From positions 38,700 to 102,699 of the IMG/VR virus record IMGVR_UViG_3300039191_000223: 64,000 bases of DNA. The stretch is one strand, 5' to 3'. Positions 8,779 to 17,266 of this stretch are shown one piece after another. The position numbers and the translations under genes are program-made. Under the pieces are notes generated by a model. It was not told the origin of the DNA. It saw nothing but the letters and a program-made list of their open reading frames with translations, and made no database searches. The DNA comes from a virus. The number at the start of each line of letters is the position of its first letter. The first letter of the stretch is position 1.

Positions 8779-9444
8779 TCAATTTCGTTGAAGGCGCAAC
8801 ATATTTCGCTCGCCCCCAGACCACATCCAATGCTGGTCAGTCTGTACATGGCCTTTACGCACAAACTTAGCTATACTTTGTTGGAAGTCCTTAAGTTGAA
8901 AGCTTCCAGCTGGACGAATAACGTAGCCCTCAACAGTCTTTTGCATATCATCAGTATACAAAGCCTTGATCGCTTCCTCATCATACACGCCACGATAAAG
9001 AACCGGCACATGATCCATATGATACTGCTCACCTGTTTTGATATGCCACTGTGTATTATTGCAGCGCTCAACGGTATCATCCCACGACAATGCAGTGTCA
9101 CCTTCCCACCACGAAAAGGCAAGAAAATAAGATGGTAATTGCGTGTAGATAATAGAATGCACAGCGAACATATTTTCACCACAGATTCGTTCATCATCTT
9201 TCAGTTTGAAGGAGACAGAACCCCACAGGTTTTTGACCCATTCACGAGACCAGTGGTATCCACTATTGACAGATCGAGCATGGATATGATCCCGATACAT
9301 GGTGGTGCACTCCCCATCCATTTTCTCGGTAACAACAACTTCCATGCCCGCAAAGGCTGTAGTCGTATCGAGAATGATATCGTCTTCATCTGCACCCGGA
9401 GACCAAGGCAAATGTGGGGTGCGGGGATATTTAACATACGTCAT
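8779..9444 (-). CDS. RNA ligase, Rnl2 family, 221 aa
   Basis: Motif I TEKMDGEC with nucleotidyl Lys at about residue 40, motif III-like ENMFAVHS, motif IV EGYVIR and motif V AKFVRKG are all present and in order. The length fits the catalytic domain of Rnl2-type ligases, which seal nicked RNA duplexes. Overlaps the 3' end of the upstream membrane-protein gene. Confidence 0.82.
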   Translation of the reverse strand: MTYVKYPRTPHLPWSPGADEDDIILDTTTAFAGMEVVVTEKMDGECTTMYRDHIHARSVNSGYHWSREWVKNLWGSVSFKLKDDERICGENMFAVHSIIYTQLPSYFLAFSWWEGDTALSWDDTVERCNNTQWHIKTGEQYHMDHVPVLYRGVYDEEAIKALYTDDMQKTVEGYVIRPAGSFQLKDFQQSIAKFVRKGHVQTDQHWMWSGGERNMLRLQRN

Positions 9445-9758
9445 AGCTTAGCTTGCTCCAAGCGAATGCCTTTCAATTTACCTTCCAAGAAAAGATTACG
9501 AATGGCTTTACGGGTTTCAAGATTAACATCCACCCCATCAGCGGACAACCATTCGATTAGCTCATCCGGCGTTCTAGGGTATTTAACATCAGAAGTTTCA
9601 TCGTCATCAATGATGGTTGGTTTCGATGGTACAGCGTTTACAGTGACGATGCCACTGTCGCCCCTATTCTTGAAGTATCTATAGATTACCCAAATAGGTG
9701 CAATAACTACAGATGCTGCTCCAAGAAGCATTCCCAACACAAGAATAATTTCCAACAT
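9441..9758 (-). CDS. single-pass membrane protein, 105 aa
   Basis: One N-terminal transmembrane segment (residues 2-27) and a cytoplasmic C-terminal part with YPRTPDELIEWL. It shares the short phrase KYPRTP with the start of the following ligase gene, which it overlaps. Its mRNA would begin with the 9775-9813 hairpin. Confidence 0.6.
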   Translation of the reverse strand: MLEIILVLGMLLGAASVVIAPIWVIYRYFKNRGDSGIVTVNAVPSKPTIIDDDETSDVKYPRTPDELIEWLSADGVDVNLETRKAIRNLFLEGKLKGIRLEQAKL

Positions 9759-9774
9759 TTTTTCTCCTAAATGA

Positions 9775-9813
9775 CCAAAGCCTTGAAGGATACTTTACCC
9801 TTCAAGGCTTTGG
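9775..9813 (-). other. 15-bp perfect inverted repeat in mRNA leader
   Basis: CCAAAGCCTTGAAGG and its complement are separated by 9 bases. The promoter -10 at 9816-9821 would place the transcript start on or next to this hairpin, so it would form a 5' mRNA stem before the ribosome site of the 9758 gene. No U-run follows, so a terminator is unlikely. Confidence 0.6.
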
Positions 9814-9815
9814 AC

Positions 9816-9843
9816 ATTCTACCAATTTTATAGAGTTTGTCAA
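9816..9843 (-). promoter_or_regulatory. sigma70-type promoter TTGACA-16-TAGAAT
   Basis: Perfect -35 at 9838-9843 and -10 at 9816-9821 with 16-bp spacing, directly downstream of the terminator at 9856-9879. It would drive the 9758-6878 block including both RNA ligases. Confidence 0.7.
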
Positions 9844-9855
9844 CCCCCTAAAAAG

Positions 9856-9879
9856 AAAAGCCCTCTTCGGAGGGCTTTT
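9856..9879 (-). terminator. intrinsic terminator
   Basis: 10-bp GC-rich stem with a stable tetraloop (CGAA on this strand) followed by TTTTCTTT; closes transcription of the 9885-11120 gene. The mirror orientation is also plausible. Confidence 0.85.
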
Positions 9880-9884
9880 CTTTA

Positions 9885-11120
9885 TTACGTACCAGACGTA
9901 TCGATGTCTCCCGGTGTTATCTGGAAACTGAAGCCGGGTATTTCGTCCCCCGTCTCCACTGTTGGCCCCGGTTCATGAGATTGTGTGTTATTTTCAATCT
10001 TGCCAATTTTATCAGTATACATGTAATCTGTACGCGGCTTAGATTTAAATCCAAAAGCCTCGGACTTGGCTTCAACAACACCCGCCTTCAGGTACATATC
10101 GGCTACACTCTCAATGAACTCTTTCGTCCGAAGAATAGATAGTTCGTCACCATTCTCACCAGTTTTAGCATCTGCAACAAATGCGCGAAGCTCTTTTTGT
10201 AGACGAGTAGGATTGACACCAATCTGTTCTAACAATCTTTGTTCACCTTTTGTGATAGTACCACCACCACGTACATCACGTAAAGACTGTGCAATAGCTT
10301 GACGAAGGTGTGCACGCGCATTATGGTCCTCGTAGTCAGCTTCACTAAACGTATTGATCTGTAGTTTAAGTTGATCATACAAATCTTCTAGAATCAAGAC
10401 TTCTTTCATAGCACCTTCAATGAATGACATACCATTAAGAATGCCTTCCTGCATTTCACTAATTTCAATCATCAGTTCGTGAAGATGAAGTTCATCAATT
10501 TTCGCGGGGCGGGCTTCACCAAGCTTCTCATCATAAACCATCATTTCAACACGGGTCTTATCGCCATCTGAAACCGAAACGTGGAACGGTACTGGCTTGT
10601 CCTTAATCTCTGCCGCCGAAATATATTCTTCGGTGACAGGTGCATTTTGCTCCTGCATGATTTCAAGATACCGATCTTTCTTTTTAAACAACCGACGAAG
10701 CTTAACTTCGTTTTTCATGTGTCGGTACTTGGACTCATTCAATGCAGACCGGCGGCTGGACATTTCGGCACTGATCTGTCGCATGTTGAACCAAGGATCA
10801 TAGTGATCTAGGTTGATCATGCGACGGGTCCACTCCGAGTGGTTACGGTTGTAAATATTAGACAATTCTTTGGTTTTGCTTATTGCAGAATCAACACGTT
10901 CCATGTTGTATGCAAGAGAATGGCCACCAAAACTCTTTAGCTCTGCTAGTTTGCCACGAGCAAAACTATCTTTCAGAGTCGGAAGGTGTTTAGGTGTAAT
11001 CTCCGGCAATGTTGTCAAGCTCATTGTATCTTCGAGAGCTTCCAATGCGGTTGTCTGTGCGTTGTTAGCTTCTAGTTCAGATGACTGTAGTACATCAAAT
11101 TCTTTGTTATCTTCGTCCAT
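9885..11120 (-). CDS. hypothetical large helical protein, 411 aa
   Basis: Mostly alpha-helical, charged protein with a long coiled-coil-like stretch between residues 90 and 270. No signal peptide, membrane segment or recognised domain. Ends with an intrinsic terminator. Confidence 0.6.
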   Translation of the reverse strand: MDEDNKEFDVLQSSELEANNAQTTALEALEDTMSLTTLPEITPKHLPTLKDSFARGKLAELKSFGGHSLAYNMERVDSAISKTKELSNIYNRNHSEWTRRMINLDHYDPWFNMRQISAEMSSRRSALNESKYRHMKNEVKLRRLFKKKDRYLEIMQEQNAPVTEEYISAAEIKDKPVPFHVSVSDGDKTRVEMMVYDEKLGEARPAKIDELHLHELMIEISEMQEGILNGMSFIEGAMKEVLILEDLYDQLKLQINTFSEADYEDHNARAHLRQAIAQSLRDVRGGGTITKGEQRLLEQIGVNPTRLQKELRAFVADAKTGENGDELSILRTKEFIESVADMYLKAGVVEAKSEAFGFKSKPRTDYMYTDKIGKIENNTQSHEPGPTVETGDEIPGFSFQITPGDIDTSGT

Positions 11121-11129
11121 TATAGCCTC

Positions 11130-12410
11130 TTATCTAAATCGTTTGGAACCATGGACCCAAATAACTAAGGCCCATCGTTCACCTTCTTGCATTGGTGTTA
11201 CTTTATGTAGACAATAACTTGGGAACAGTGCCAAAGCACCCCGATCCCGCGAAGCATTTAGCATTTCACCGTTGCTATTGACCATCAAATCACCACCAGT
11301 ATATTGATCAGGTGCGGTTAGTTGCACCGACACACTAATTTTCCGCGTAGAACTTGTCATGTTTCCCACGTCAACATGCCACTCATAGTGGCCGGGGTCT
11401 TCGCCAGAATCGTAATGTAGAAGCTGGAGTTCATGCGTAATCCCCATGATTTCATAATCAAAGTGTTCCGCGTTTACAATACTCACAATACGCGCTAGCT
11501 TATCAAATGCCCAACGTGTATCATCGTTCATTGGAATTTGATATAAGTCTACATTGCGAATATCTTTCTTAATTAGACCATCAGCACCAGCACCTATACT
11601 GCCTTCTTCCGCGTACATGGATGATGCAAACCCAATGATCCGTTCACACTCTTCTGGGGTAAACGCAAGGTTTGGATGTGTTGTAGACGTAATACTAGCT
11701 AAACCGGGAATCTGTAGGTCCCAACTTGGAATCATTACACCGTTATAAATCGGGAATACTCCTTGTCGCGATTGTTTTACGTTACCAGTGTCAGGACTTT
11801 GCTGCCCTACAGTTTGGTTTTGATTTTCTGCCTTAGTGTCGGCACCCAGCCCAAGCTCAGGTCTGCCGTCAAATTTATTATCTTTGTGTGGTCCGTTGGC
11901 GTCTACGAAATGAAAAAATACTTGGCACTGCCATTCACCTTTAAATTCTGGACGCCAATGTACAAGGTCTTCTCCACGGTATAGCAAAAAGTCACCAATC
12001 TTAAGATCAACACGTTTCCCGCGTTCATCGTTAGGGTCAGCCGCTAGATAAATTGGCCAGACATTCATGCCATCAAATCCCAGCGTTAGTGTACCGCTAA
12101 TCTCACATGATGGGCGATCAGTATGTCGCGATAGCACTTCACCCGTTCGATAGATACGCGCATAGGTATATGTTGGGGTCAACTCTTTTCCAATGTGCTG
12201 TCCAATTGGCTCAGCAAGTTTTTCTAACAATCCATCAAACACTGGATCACCATAAATCGCTTCCGACTTAGGACACTGGTCATCCTTCACCATTTTACCA
12301 TCTTCACACAATTGGAACATACGCTTTGTTAGATTTTCACATAAATCTTTGGATAGCACATCATGCAACAGAACATATGAATTATTCTCAAAATATTCTC
12401 TGGGCGTCAT
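11130..12410 (-). CDS. 2-oxoglutarate/Fe(II) oxygenase with two catalytic-like domains, 426 aa
   Basis: The C-terminal domain (about 240-426) is prolyl-4-hydroxylase-like: HVD iron ligands in YEWHVDVG, distal His in YCLHKVTP, and a double-stranded beta-helix with GGDL. The N-terminal half has a second set (SRHTDRP and LVHWR), so this looks like a tandem fusion. Such enzymes hydroxylate protein or small substrates in phages, but the target is unknown. Its start overlaps the stop of the upstream sulfotransferase gene. Confidence 0.78.
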   Translation of the reverse strand: MTPREYFENNSYVLLHDVLSKDLCENLTKRMFQLCEDGKMVKDDQCPKSEAIYGDPVFDGLLEKLAEPIGQHIGKELTPTYTYARIYRTGEVLSRHTDRPSCEISGTLTLGFDGMNVWPIYLAADPNDERGKRVDLKIGDFLLYRGEDLVHWRPEFKGEWQCQVFFHFVDANGPHKDNKFDGRPELGLGADTKAENQNQTVGQQSPDTGNVKQSRQGVFPIYNGVMIPSWDLQIPGLASITSTTHPNLAFTPEECERIIGFASSMYAEEGSIGAGADGLIKKDIRNVDLYQIPMNDDTRWAFDKLARIVSIVNAEHFDYEIMGITHELQLLHYDSGEDPGHYEWHVDVGNMTSSTRKISVSVQLTAPDQYTGGDLMVNSNGEMLNASRDRGALALFPSYCLHKVTPMQEGERWALVIWVHGSKRFR

Positions 12411-13237
12411 GTCAATACCTCTGGATAAAACATTTCATAATACGGTAGGTTGCGTTCTATAATTTGCTTGTGGAATGCAGGATCGCTTACGCGCTTTTCT
12501 TTCTTCTTTGTCAGCAGCGAGGGCGATACCTTATGGCTAGTCCGCTCTCGGAAATAGACGGCATCGTGTTCATAGATTTCAGATTGTTGAATATTGTCAA
12601 AATCGTGTTCGAATTTTTCTTCACCTAAGAACGAGTATACCCTATTTAACTCTTTGAACGGATCGACAATAAGGTCTTCATATCGAATGAAAATAACGTC
12701 ACGGGTCTGCTTGCGTGCAGCCTCTAGTACACGAGGAAGCTCATAGGTGAACGCCCCCGACAAAGGGTTTCCCGTTTCGAAATAATAGCGATATCGTTCT
12801 TGATCTGTCATACCCGGAAGTAACCCATGAGTTTTATCAAAGGTATGCATGATTTTTGTTTTTGCATTTACACGATCAAAGGATTCGACAATATCTCGTA
12901 GATCACGAATCATAGCAATGTATTTACCTTCGGGGAACAGGTGGTAATAGCCCGACCAATTTCTAGACTTAGAAATGACCACTGGCTTATCAGTAAGTGC
13001 ATCAAACCAACCATGGACCCCGGCAATCGCAAATCCGTGCAATGCTTCGTCAGCCCGCTCTATAGGCATAGCCATGAATTCTTCACGACCCCTAGTGTTA
13101 ATTGCGACTTGATTTAGGATGTTAGGAACAGGACACGTTCCGGTTGTAAAGATACGATGATTTTGCTGAAGGACGTTCATTAAAACTGTAGAGCCTGAAC
13201 GAGGGAGTCCCCCACAGAAGTGCAATTGTTTTGGCAT
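12407..13237 (-). CDS. sulfotransferase, 276 aa
   Basis: GGLPRSGSTVLMNVL (residues 9-23) is a clear PAPS 5'-phosphosulfate loop, and AMIRDLRDIVESF matches the 3'-phosphate site (R-x-x-D-x-x-S-F variant). Length is typical for the family. Overlaps the oxygenase gene by four bases, implying a two-gene unit. Confidence 0.8.
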   Translation of the reverse strand: MPKQLHFCGGLPRSGSTVLMNVLQQNHRIFTTGTCPVPNILNQVAINTRGREEFMAMPIERADEALHGFAIAGVHGWFDALTDKPVVISKSRNWSGYYHLFPEGKYIAMIRDLRDIVESFDRVNAKTKIMHTFDKTHGLLPGMTDQERYRYYFETGNPLSGAFTYELPRVLEAARKQTRDVIFIRYEDLIVDPFKELNRVYSFLGEEKFEHDFDNIQQSEIYEHDAVYFRERTSHKVSPSLLTKKKEKRVSDPAFHKQIIERNLPYYEMFYPEVLT

Positions 13238-13252
13238 ATAAAATCTTTATGT

Positions 13253-13330
13253 TGGTAGCGGGGGGAGGATTTGAACCTCCGACCTCCAGCGTATGAAACT
13301 GGCGAGCTAACCAAACTGCTCTACCCCGCA
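13253..13330 (-). tRNA. initiator-like tRNA (CAT), divergent
   Basis: The D-arm, T-arm and unpaired position 1:72 (T:T) resemble bacterial tRNA-fMet, with CCA encoded. The anticodon stem is CCAGT TTCATAC GCTGG and so lacks the three initiator G:C pairs. A second, more canonical initiator tRNA lies at 31422. Confidence 0.8.
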
Positions 13331-13343
13331 ATCGTTAATTATT

Positions 13344-13622
13344 TTATCCTACAGACTCTTTGAGTTCTTTTAGCTCACTAGTTAAGTCACTTATAGTCTT
13401 ATTGGTATCCTTAAGAGCGAGAGTATCTGTATGATAAAAACAATGAAATGGAATTTTGTTTGACTGCATTTCTATGTATAAATCAGAATTTTTAAATTTA
13501 TCAGCTACTTCCTCTATCTTTTCTTTAACAAGGTGGGATAGTATTGCACCAACATTAACCGTTATGTCGAATATATAACCTGTCTTATCGCCACCTAAAT
13601 CAATTGGTATTACGTTTATCAT
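13344..13622 (-). CDS. hypothetical protein, 92 aa
   Basis: Helical C-terminus with leucine-rich spacing. A TATAAATA late core at about 13637-13645 and AAGGATAA precede the ATG. Not recognised. Confidence 0.55.
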   Translation of the reverse strand: MINVIPIDLGGDKTGYIFDITVNVGAILSHLVKEKIEEVADKFKNSDLYIEMQSNKIPFHCFYHTDTLALKDTNKTISDLTSELKELKESVG

Positions 13623-13656
13623 TATTATTATCCTTTATTTATATACTGGAATTATA

Positions 13657-13863
13657 TCAGTGAGCATCAATGTTTATTTGACTTGCTAGTTTTGGAATGG
13701 AATATCCTATACCTTCAACAATGGCAAGAAAGATATTCCCATCATAGACCAGATCAGCTGTTTTAAGTTTACGCTCAATATCACTACCCTCTTCACGGGC
13801 CAGCCTTTCAAGCTGTTCCATCGTGGCAATAGTGTAGTCCACATCTTTTGATTCTTTGATCAT
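13657..13863 (-). CDS. hypothetical protein, 68 aa
   Basis: Short acidic protein (MIKESKDVDYTIATMEQLERL...), independent of its neighbours, no recognised domain. Confidence 0.55.
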   Translation of the reverse strand: MIKESKDVDYTIATMEQLERLAREEGSDIERKLKTADLVYDGNIFLAIVEGIGYSIPKLASQINIDAH

Positions 13864-13879
13864 TTTTTACTCGCTTTTT

Positions 13880-13956
13880 TGGTACGTCAGGTGGGACTTG
13901 CACCCACTGCCTTCCGCTTATAAGACGGACGCTTTTACTACTTCAGCTTCTGACGC
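13880..13956 (-). tRNA. tRNA-Ile (TAT)
   Basis: Reads the rare AUA codon: loop CTTATAA in stem TCCGT/GCGGA, acceptor GCGTCAG/CTGACGT, encoded CCA. Upstream bases form an 11-bp inverted repeat with its 5' end. Confidence 0.82.
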
Positions 13957-14028
13957 ATTGGATTTTTTAAACGTGCTCAATTCCAATGCGTCGTATTCGT
14001 TGTGTCATTTTCTTCATTTACGTTTTCC

Positions 14029-14526
14029 TTAAAAATCAATATTAAATACTACTGGAAAGCTCTCATAAGAACCATCCTCCGCTATGTTCAAAACAATTGC
14101 CTGAATCTCTACTTCACCCAATTCAGGGTAGTTCAGTAGTGTGTAATACATATCGATATCGTTATTTAGTGTACCGGCAAGACCTGTATATCCAAATCCC
14201 GTATAGCTACCTTCAAGTGCTGGAGAGAAAACATAGTTACCAGTCATAGCAGACTGAAATACTGATACCAAAACGGGAGATGCAATAATCACTTTCTTAT
14301 GTGCGTTAGTATCGACTAAAGCTAGTACTCCATCCGTTACCTGCTCCAACGCCTTAGCCAATGGAAAGTGACCTGATGGTGAGATATCACCCAAATCAAC
14401 AACGGGCGTATTCATGATTAGTTGCTTTTTAAATACCAAATCAATACAAAATACCACTTCGCTTTCGACTTCGACTTCGACTGTTTGCTCACGGATACTG
14501 TTATAATGTCCAGTAGCAATTACCAT
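14029..14526 (-). CDS. hypothetical protein, 165 aa
   Basis: Beta-rich soluble protein with a Gly/Tyr-rich middle. Upstream (14555-14585) is a short direct repeat GTTCAAATGAT. No family recognised; possibly structural. Confidence 0.5.
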   Translation of the reverse strand: MVIATGHYNSIREQTVEVEVESEVVFCIDLVFKKQLIMNTPVVDLGDISPSGHFPLAKALEQVTDGVLALVDTNAHKKVIIASPVLVSVFQSAMTGNYVFSPALEGSYTGFGYTGLAGTLNNDIDMYYTLLNYPELGEVEIQAIVLNIAEDGSYESFPVVFNIDF

Positions 14527-14612
14527 ATTCCCCGGCTTGATACTACCGAATAGTTGATGTTCAAATGATGTTCAAATGATGTTGATGTGATATCGATCAT
14601 GTAAATTTTCCA

Positions 14613-14978
14613 TTAAGTTCCGAACTTCTGCTTAAGGCGTTCGAATTCTGCCTTGTCTTTCTTATCCCGTTGTTCTTTTAATCTCTTTTCTTTTGCGATT
14701 TTATTATTGCGACGCTTGCGAGTAGCCTCTACTCGCTTTGTCATTTCTTTATCGCTTTCCCAACGCATATACATAATGTGATGAATATTAGTTGCAAAAT
14801 CCCAAGCTATTGCAATATTCTCTGAATCACATGCGCCTAGTTCATCAATCGCATATGATTCTATGTCTGCTAGACATTGACGCATTTCTGTAATACAACC
14901 GGTTGCCCTATATTCTGGCAGAGGATGGGATCGCCCAATCTTAATACGTGTGCTGTAATAGGGATCGTTGTCTCCCAT
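14613..14978 (-). CDS. hypothetical protein with basic coiled-coil tail, 121 aa
   Basis: Residues 75-121 are almost entirely Lys/Arg/Glu and helical, suggesting a coiled coil or nucleic-acid contact. Starts MGDNDPYYST four bases before the NADAR gene end. Confidence 0.6.
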   Translation of the reverse strand: MGDNDPYYSTRIKIGRSHPLPEYRATGCITEMRQCLADIESYAIDELGACDSENIAIAWDFATNIHHIMYMRWESDKEMTKRVEATRKRRNNKIAKEKRLKEQRDKKDKAEFERLKQKFGT

Positions 14979-14982
14979 TTTC

Positions 14983-15447
14983 TTAATCCTTTCTGATAGA
15001 ATCTCTAATCTTATGTAGTCTACTACAAAACTCCTGTCGAGTCAATACAGTTTCATTCTGTTTGGTTCGACCAATACTGTGCTTCAATACAGCATTACCG
15101 GTTGCCTTCAAAGCATTAAGAGCCTTCTCGTTTTGTGTGAACATTGTCGAGTACGCTTCATCGAGCAAGTCTTGATATTCTTGAGAATCACGTTCAAGCG
15201 GCTCACCATCCCACCACAAGATTTGCGTGCGCTGCCAGTTCTTCTTTGCCCCGGAACGCTTAGCTGCTAATCCAGTCAACGTGCAGATGTGTCGCTGCAT
15301 ATCGGGCTCTTTAAATTTAAGTGATTGTAGGAACCCTTCCATAGAAGAAACTGCCACACCACGAAATACAAAGGGGTGTGGGGCGAAGTTACTTAGTGCT
15401 CCGGCGGGGTATCCGCTACCGGATTTAATGTCCATCGTAATATTCAC
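14983..15447 (-). CDS. NADAR (YbiA-like) family protein, 154 aa
   Basis: LSNFAPHPF near residue 18, the SMEGFLQ segment, and WWDG match the NADAR/DUF1768 superfamily. Members are N-glycosidases acting on riboflavin intermediates or removing ADP-ribose from guanine. The start is GTG 15447 (AAGG upstream) or ATG 15435. In a phage it could counter DarT-type DNA ADP-ribosylation, which is inference. Confidence 0.75.
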   Translation of the reverse strand: MNITMDIKSGSGYPAGALSNFAPHPFVFRGVAVSSMEGFLQSLKFKEPDMQRHICTLTGLAAKRSGAKKNWQRTQILWWDGEPLERDSQEYQDLLDEAYSTMFTQNEKALNALKATGNAVLKHSIGRTKQNETVLTRQEFCSRLHKIRDSIRKD

Positions 15448-15688
15448 CGCGAGCCTTAAGATAAATTACATTCGCAACGTGTCTCGCCCTTGCACTCGGA
15501 AACCAATCCAGTAGGTTCAGAGTGTCATAGTATAGTGCGAAGTTTTCAGTGAATTCCTCTTTCGTGAGCCCATACTCAACAACATAATCAGCAAGATGAT
15601 TCACCATAAATTCAGCAGTACGAAGTCTAATATAAATTGTGGCAAACAAACACAATGTGGTTAGGAAAAAAGAAATCATATTCTGCAC
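15425..15688 (-). CDS. small membrane protein, 87 aa
   Basis: N-terminal hydrophobic helix (residues 3-20) then a soluble helical domain; its end overlaps the NADAR start. Function unknown. Confidence 0.5.
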   Translation of the reverse strand: MQNMISFFLTTLCLFATIYIRLRTAEFMVNHLADYVVEYGLTKEEFTENFALYYDTLNLLDWFPSARARHVANVIYLKARGEYYDGH

Positions 15689-15763
15689 CTTAAGCCATTT
15701 TAGATACGTTGTTTGTGTAAATGAAGGATTTTACTTTTAGGATACTGGTACTGATTCGAAAAC

Positions 15764-15839
15764 TGGTGCCGCCACGAGGATTTGAACCCCGGACATTCTG
15801 ATTACAAGTCAGACGCTCTACCAACTGAGCTATAGCGGC
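15764..15839 (-). tRNA. tRNA-Thr (TGT)
   Basis: Anticodon arm TCTGA CTTGTAA TCAGA, acceptor GCCGCTA/TGGCGGC, encoded CCA. Confidence 0.95.
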
Positions 15840-15851
15840 ATATTCGTTTAT

Positions 15852-16553
15852 TTATGCTGGCATGAGAACAGTATTCTCATACAGTTTCTGTCCTTTAACG
15901 TAATTCAATTCACCAAAGATGAAGTCCTTGAAGAACGGAGTATCAAGATAACTATCTTGCCACATTTCTAGAATCAAAATGGGACGATCCCTCCTAAGCA
16001 ATTCTGTCGCACCTTTCAAAGCTTCTTCTTCATATCCCTCAATGTCCAAATGAATTATACTAACCCGATGTCTGGGATGTATAGCCCAATCAAGTATAAA
16101 GATTAGAACCTCTTCTGAGTTATCTTCTGTAGCTACCCAGCGATCAGATTCTACCTTACTTGCGCATCCGATATCCTTGCCCTGTTCTTTAGTAATCATG
16201 CGAATGGTTTCACCATGGGTAGAGCCAAGGGCAGCATGAATAACTTTCGTTTGGTGCGTATGGTAGTTTAGATCAACGGTGATCTTTGCACAACGATAGT
16301 TTTCGAACACTGGTTCAAAAGCATACACTACTGCGTTATCAGATGCAAGTGCGGGGAGAAAATCACCAAAGTATGCACCTGCATGAACTACAGCACCATC
16401 GCCACGGTTTGCAAGAATGAAGTCAATTGTATCTTTTTCATACGTGTGCCCACCTAGTATCCTTCCAGCAACAGTTCGGTGACTCGAAGAGCGAGGGATA
16501 CAATAGTTCCCATATTTGTTTTTTGCAAAAATGCAATCAATCGCTTCTGACAT
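15852..16553 (-). CDS. FkbM-family methyltransferase, 233 aa
   Basis: SAM-binding region VVHAGAYFGDFLPA, VYAFEPVFEN, and the late IHLDIEGYEEEALKGA are FkbM hallmarks. FkbM enzymes O-methylate sugars or polyketides. Start taken as ATG 16553. One of three FkbM genes in the window. Confidence 0.8.
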   Translation of the reverse strand: MSEAIDCIFAKNKYGNYCIPRSSSHRTVAGRILGGHTYEKDTIDFILANRGDGAVVHAGAYFGDFLPALASDNAVVYAFEPVFENYRCAKITVDLNYHTHQTKVIHAALGSTHGETIRMITKEQGKDIGCASKVESDRWVATEDNSEEVLIFILDWAIHPRHRVSIIHLDIEGYEEEALKGATELLRRDRPILILEMWQDSYLDTPFFKDFIFGELNYVKGQKLYENTVLMPA

Positions 16554-16674
16554 CAATTTCTCCCAACGATGTACAACCTAGCACAGACTTCGTGCTTATT
16601 TTCGAAATCAAAAATAACCTCAACACCATCTATTGACTGCTTGGTGCTTGGTGCTTGGTGCCGTGTATCGCCAT
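16553..16674 (-). CDS. small ORF disrupted at a 7-bp tandem repeat
   Basis: ATG 16674 opens a frame that enters GCACCAA repeats and then stops at TAG. The protein-like tail (SIDGVEVIFDF... YIVGRN) lies in the frame that one extra repeat unit would connect. Either a phase-variable small gene or a decayed one. Confidence 0.35.
16638..16662. repeat. heptanucleotide tandem repeat, about 3.4 copies
   Basis: TTGGTGC (GCACCAA on minus) repeated in tandem. Seven is not a multiple of three, so copy changes shift the frame. Confidence 0.85.
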
Positions 16675-16700
16675 TTATGCTTAGGGGGGCGGTGTTATAG

Positions 16701-16859
16701 TTATTTATGTATCCAGTACCATTTGCCGCCGCTCTCAATGACTGTAGGCAGTACGCCGTGAACCTTGTTAAATATCGCGCTCCACTGACCAATGTCAATA
16801 CTACCATCCTCATTAACATATCTTTTATACGTGAAGCCACAACATGGCATACAGTGCAT
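16701..16859 (-). CDS. small zinc-finger-like protein, 52 aa
   Basis: Starts MHCMPCCGF and ends GGKWYWIHK. The frame is open upstream through ICDCECHGSESI, also Cys/His-rich, to an ATA codon with no ATG, so the true protein may start at ATA about 33 bases earlier. Likely a metal-binding structural peptide. Confidence 0.55.
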   Translation of the reverse strand: MHCMPCCGFTYKRYVNEDGSIDIGQWSAIFNKVHGVLPTVIESGGKWYWIHK

Positions 16860-16986
16860 TATACTTTCACTACCATGACACTCACAGTCGCATATTTGAC
16901 TTTTTTAAAATTATCTTCCACAATCAGTATCCTCAGACAGTTTTTGTAATACGCTCACCAGCATGCCTTAGCTATTGATTTCTGGG

Positions 16987-17058
16987 TGCTTCCTGCCTGA
17001 TTCGAACAGGCGATTTGAACTTACGAGGTTCGCGTTTTTCCAGCTAAACTAAGGAAGC
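16987..17058 (-). tRNA. tRNA-Thr (CGT)
   Basis: Acceptor GCTTCCT/AGGAAGC, loop CTCGTAA, T-arm present; 3' end is CCC, so CCA is not encoded. Confidence 0.82.
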
Positions 17059-17063
17059 AATTA

Positions 17064-17246
17064 CTACAACTGTTTAAATAATTCTATTCGCATATTTTCA
17101 CGTTTGAGCATTAGCTTGTCCATTTTGTCACGATCTTCGGGACTGGGTTGCTCTTTCGTGCTATACGCTTCACACCATAAGGATTGTATTTCATCCCAAT
17201 TTTCTTTCATGTCATCAAAAATTTCTTTATTTTTAGGGGGGTTCAT
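17064..17246 (-). CDS. hypothetical protein, 60 aa
   Basis: Charged helical protein starting MNPPKNKEIFDDMKENW, with an ATAAATA core just upstream at about 17250-17257. Not recognised. Confidence 0.6.
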   Translation of the reverse strand: MNPPKNKEIFDDMKENWDEIQSLWCEAYSTKEQPSPEDRDKMDKLMLKRENMRIELFKQL

Positions 17247-17266
17247 TATTATATTTATTCTTTCAA

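Noticed and set aside
16553-16840. 95-aa frame starting MASRIKDML on the minus strand
   Set aside because: Its N-terminal half overlaps, in another frame, the more convincing Cys-rich 52-aa gene at 16701-16859; only its tail looks real and is reported with the repeat.
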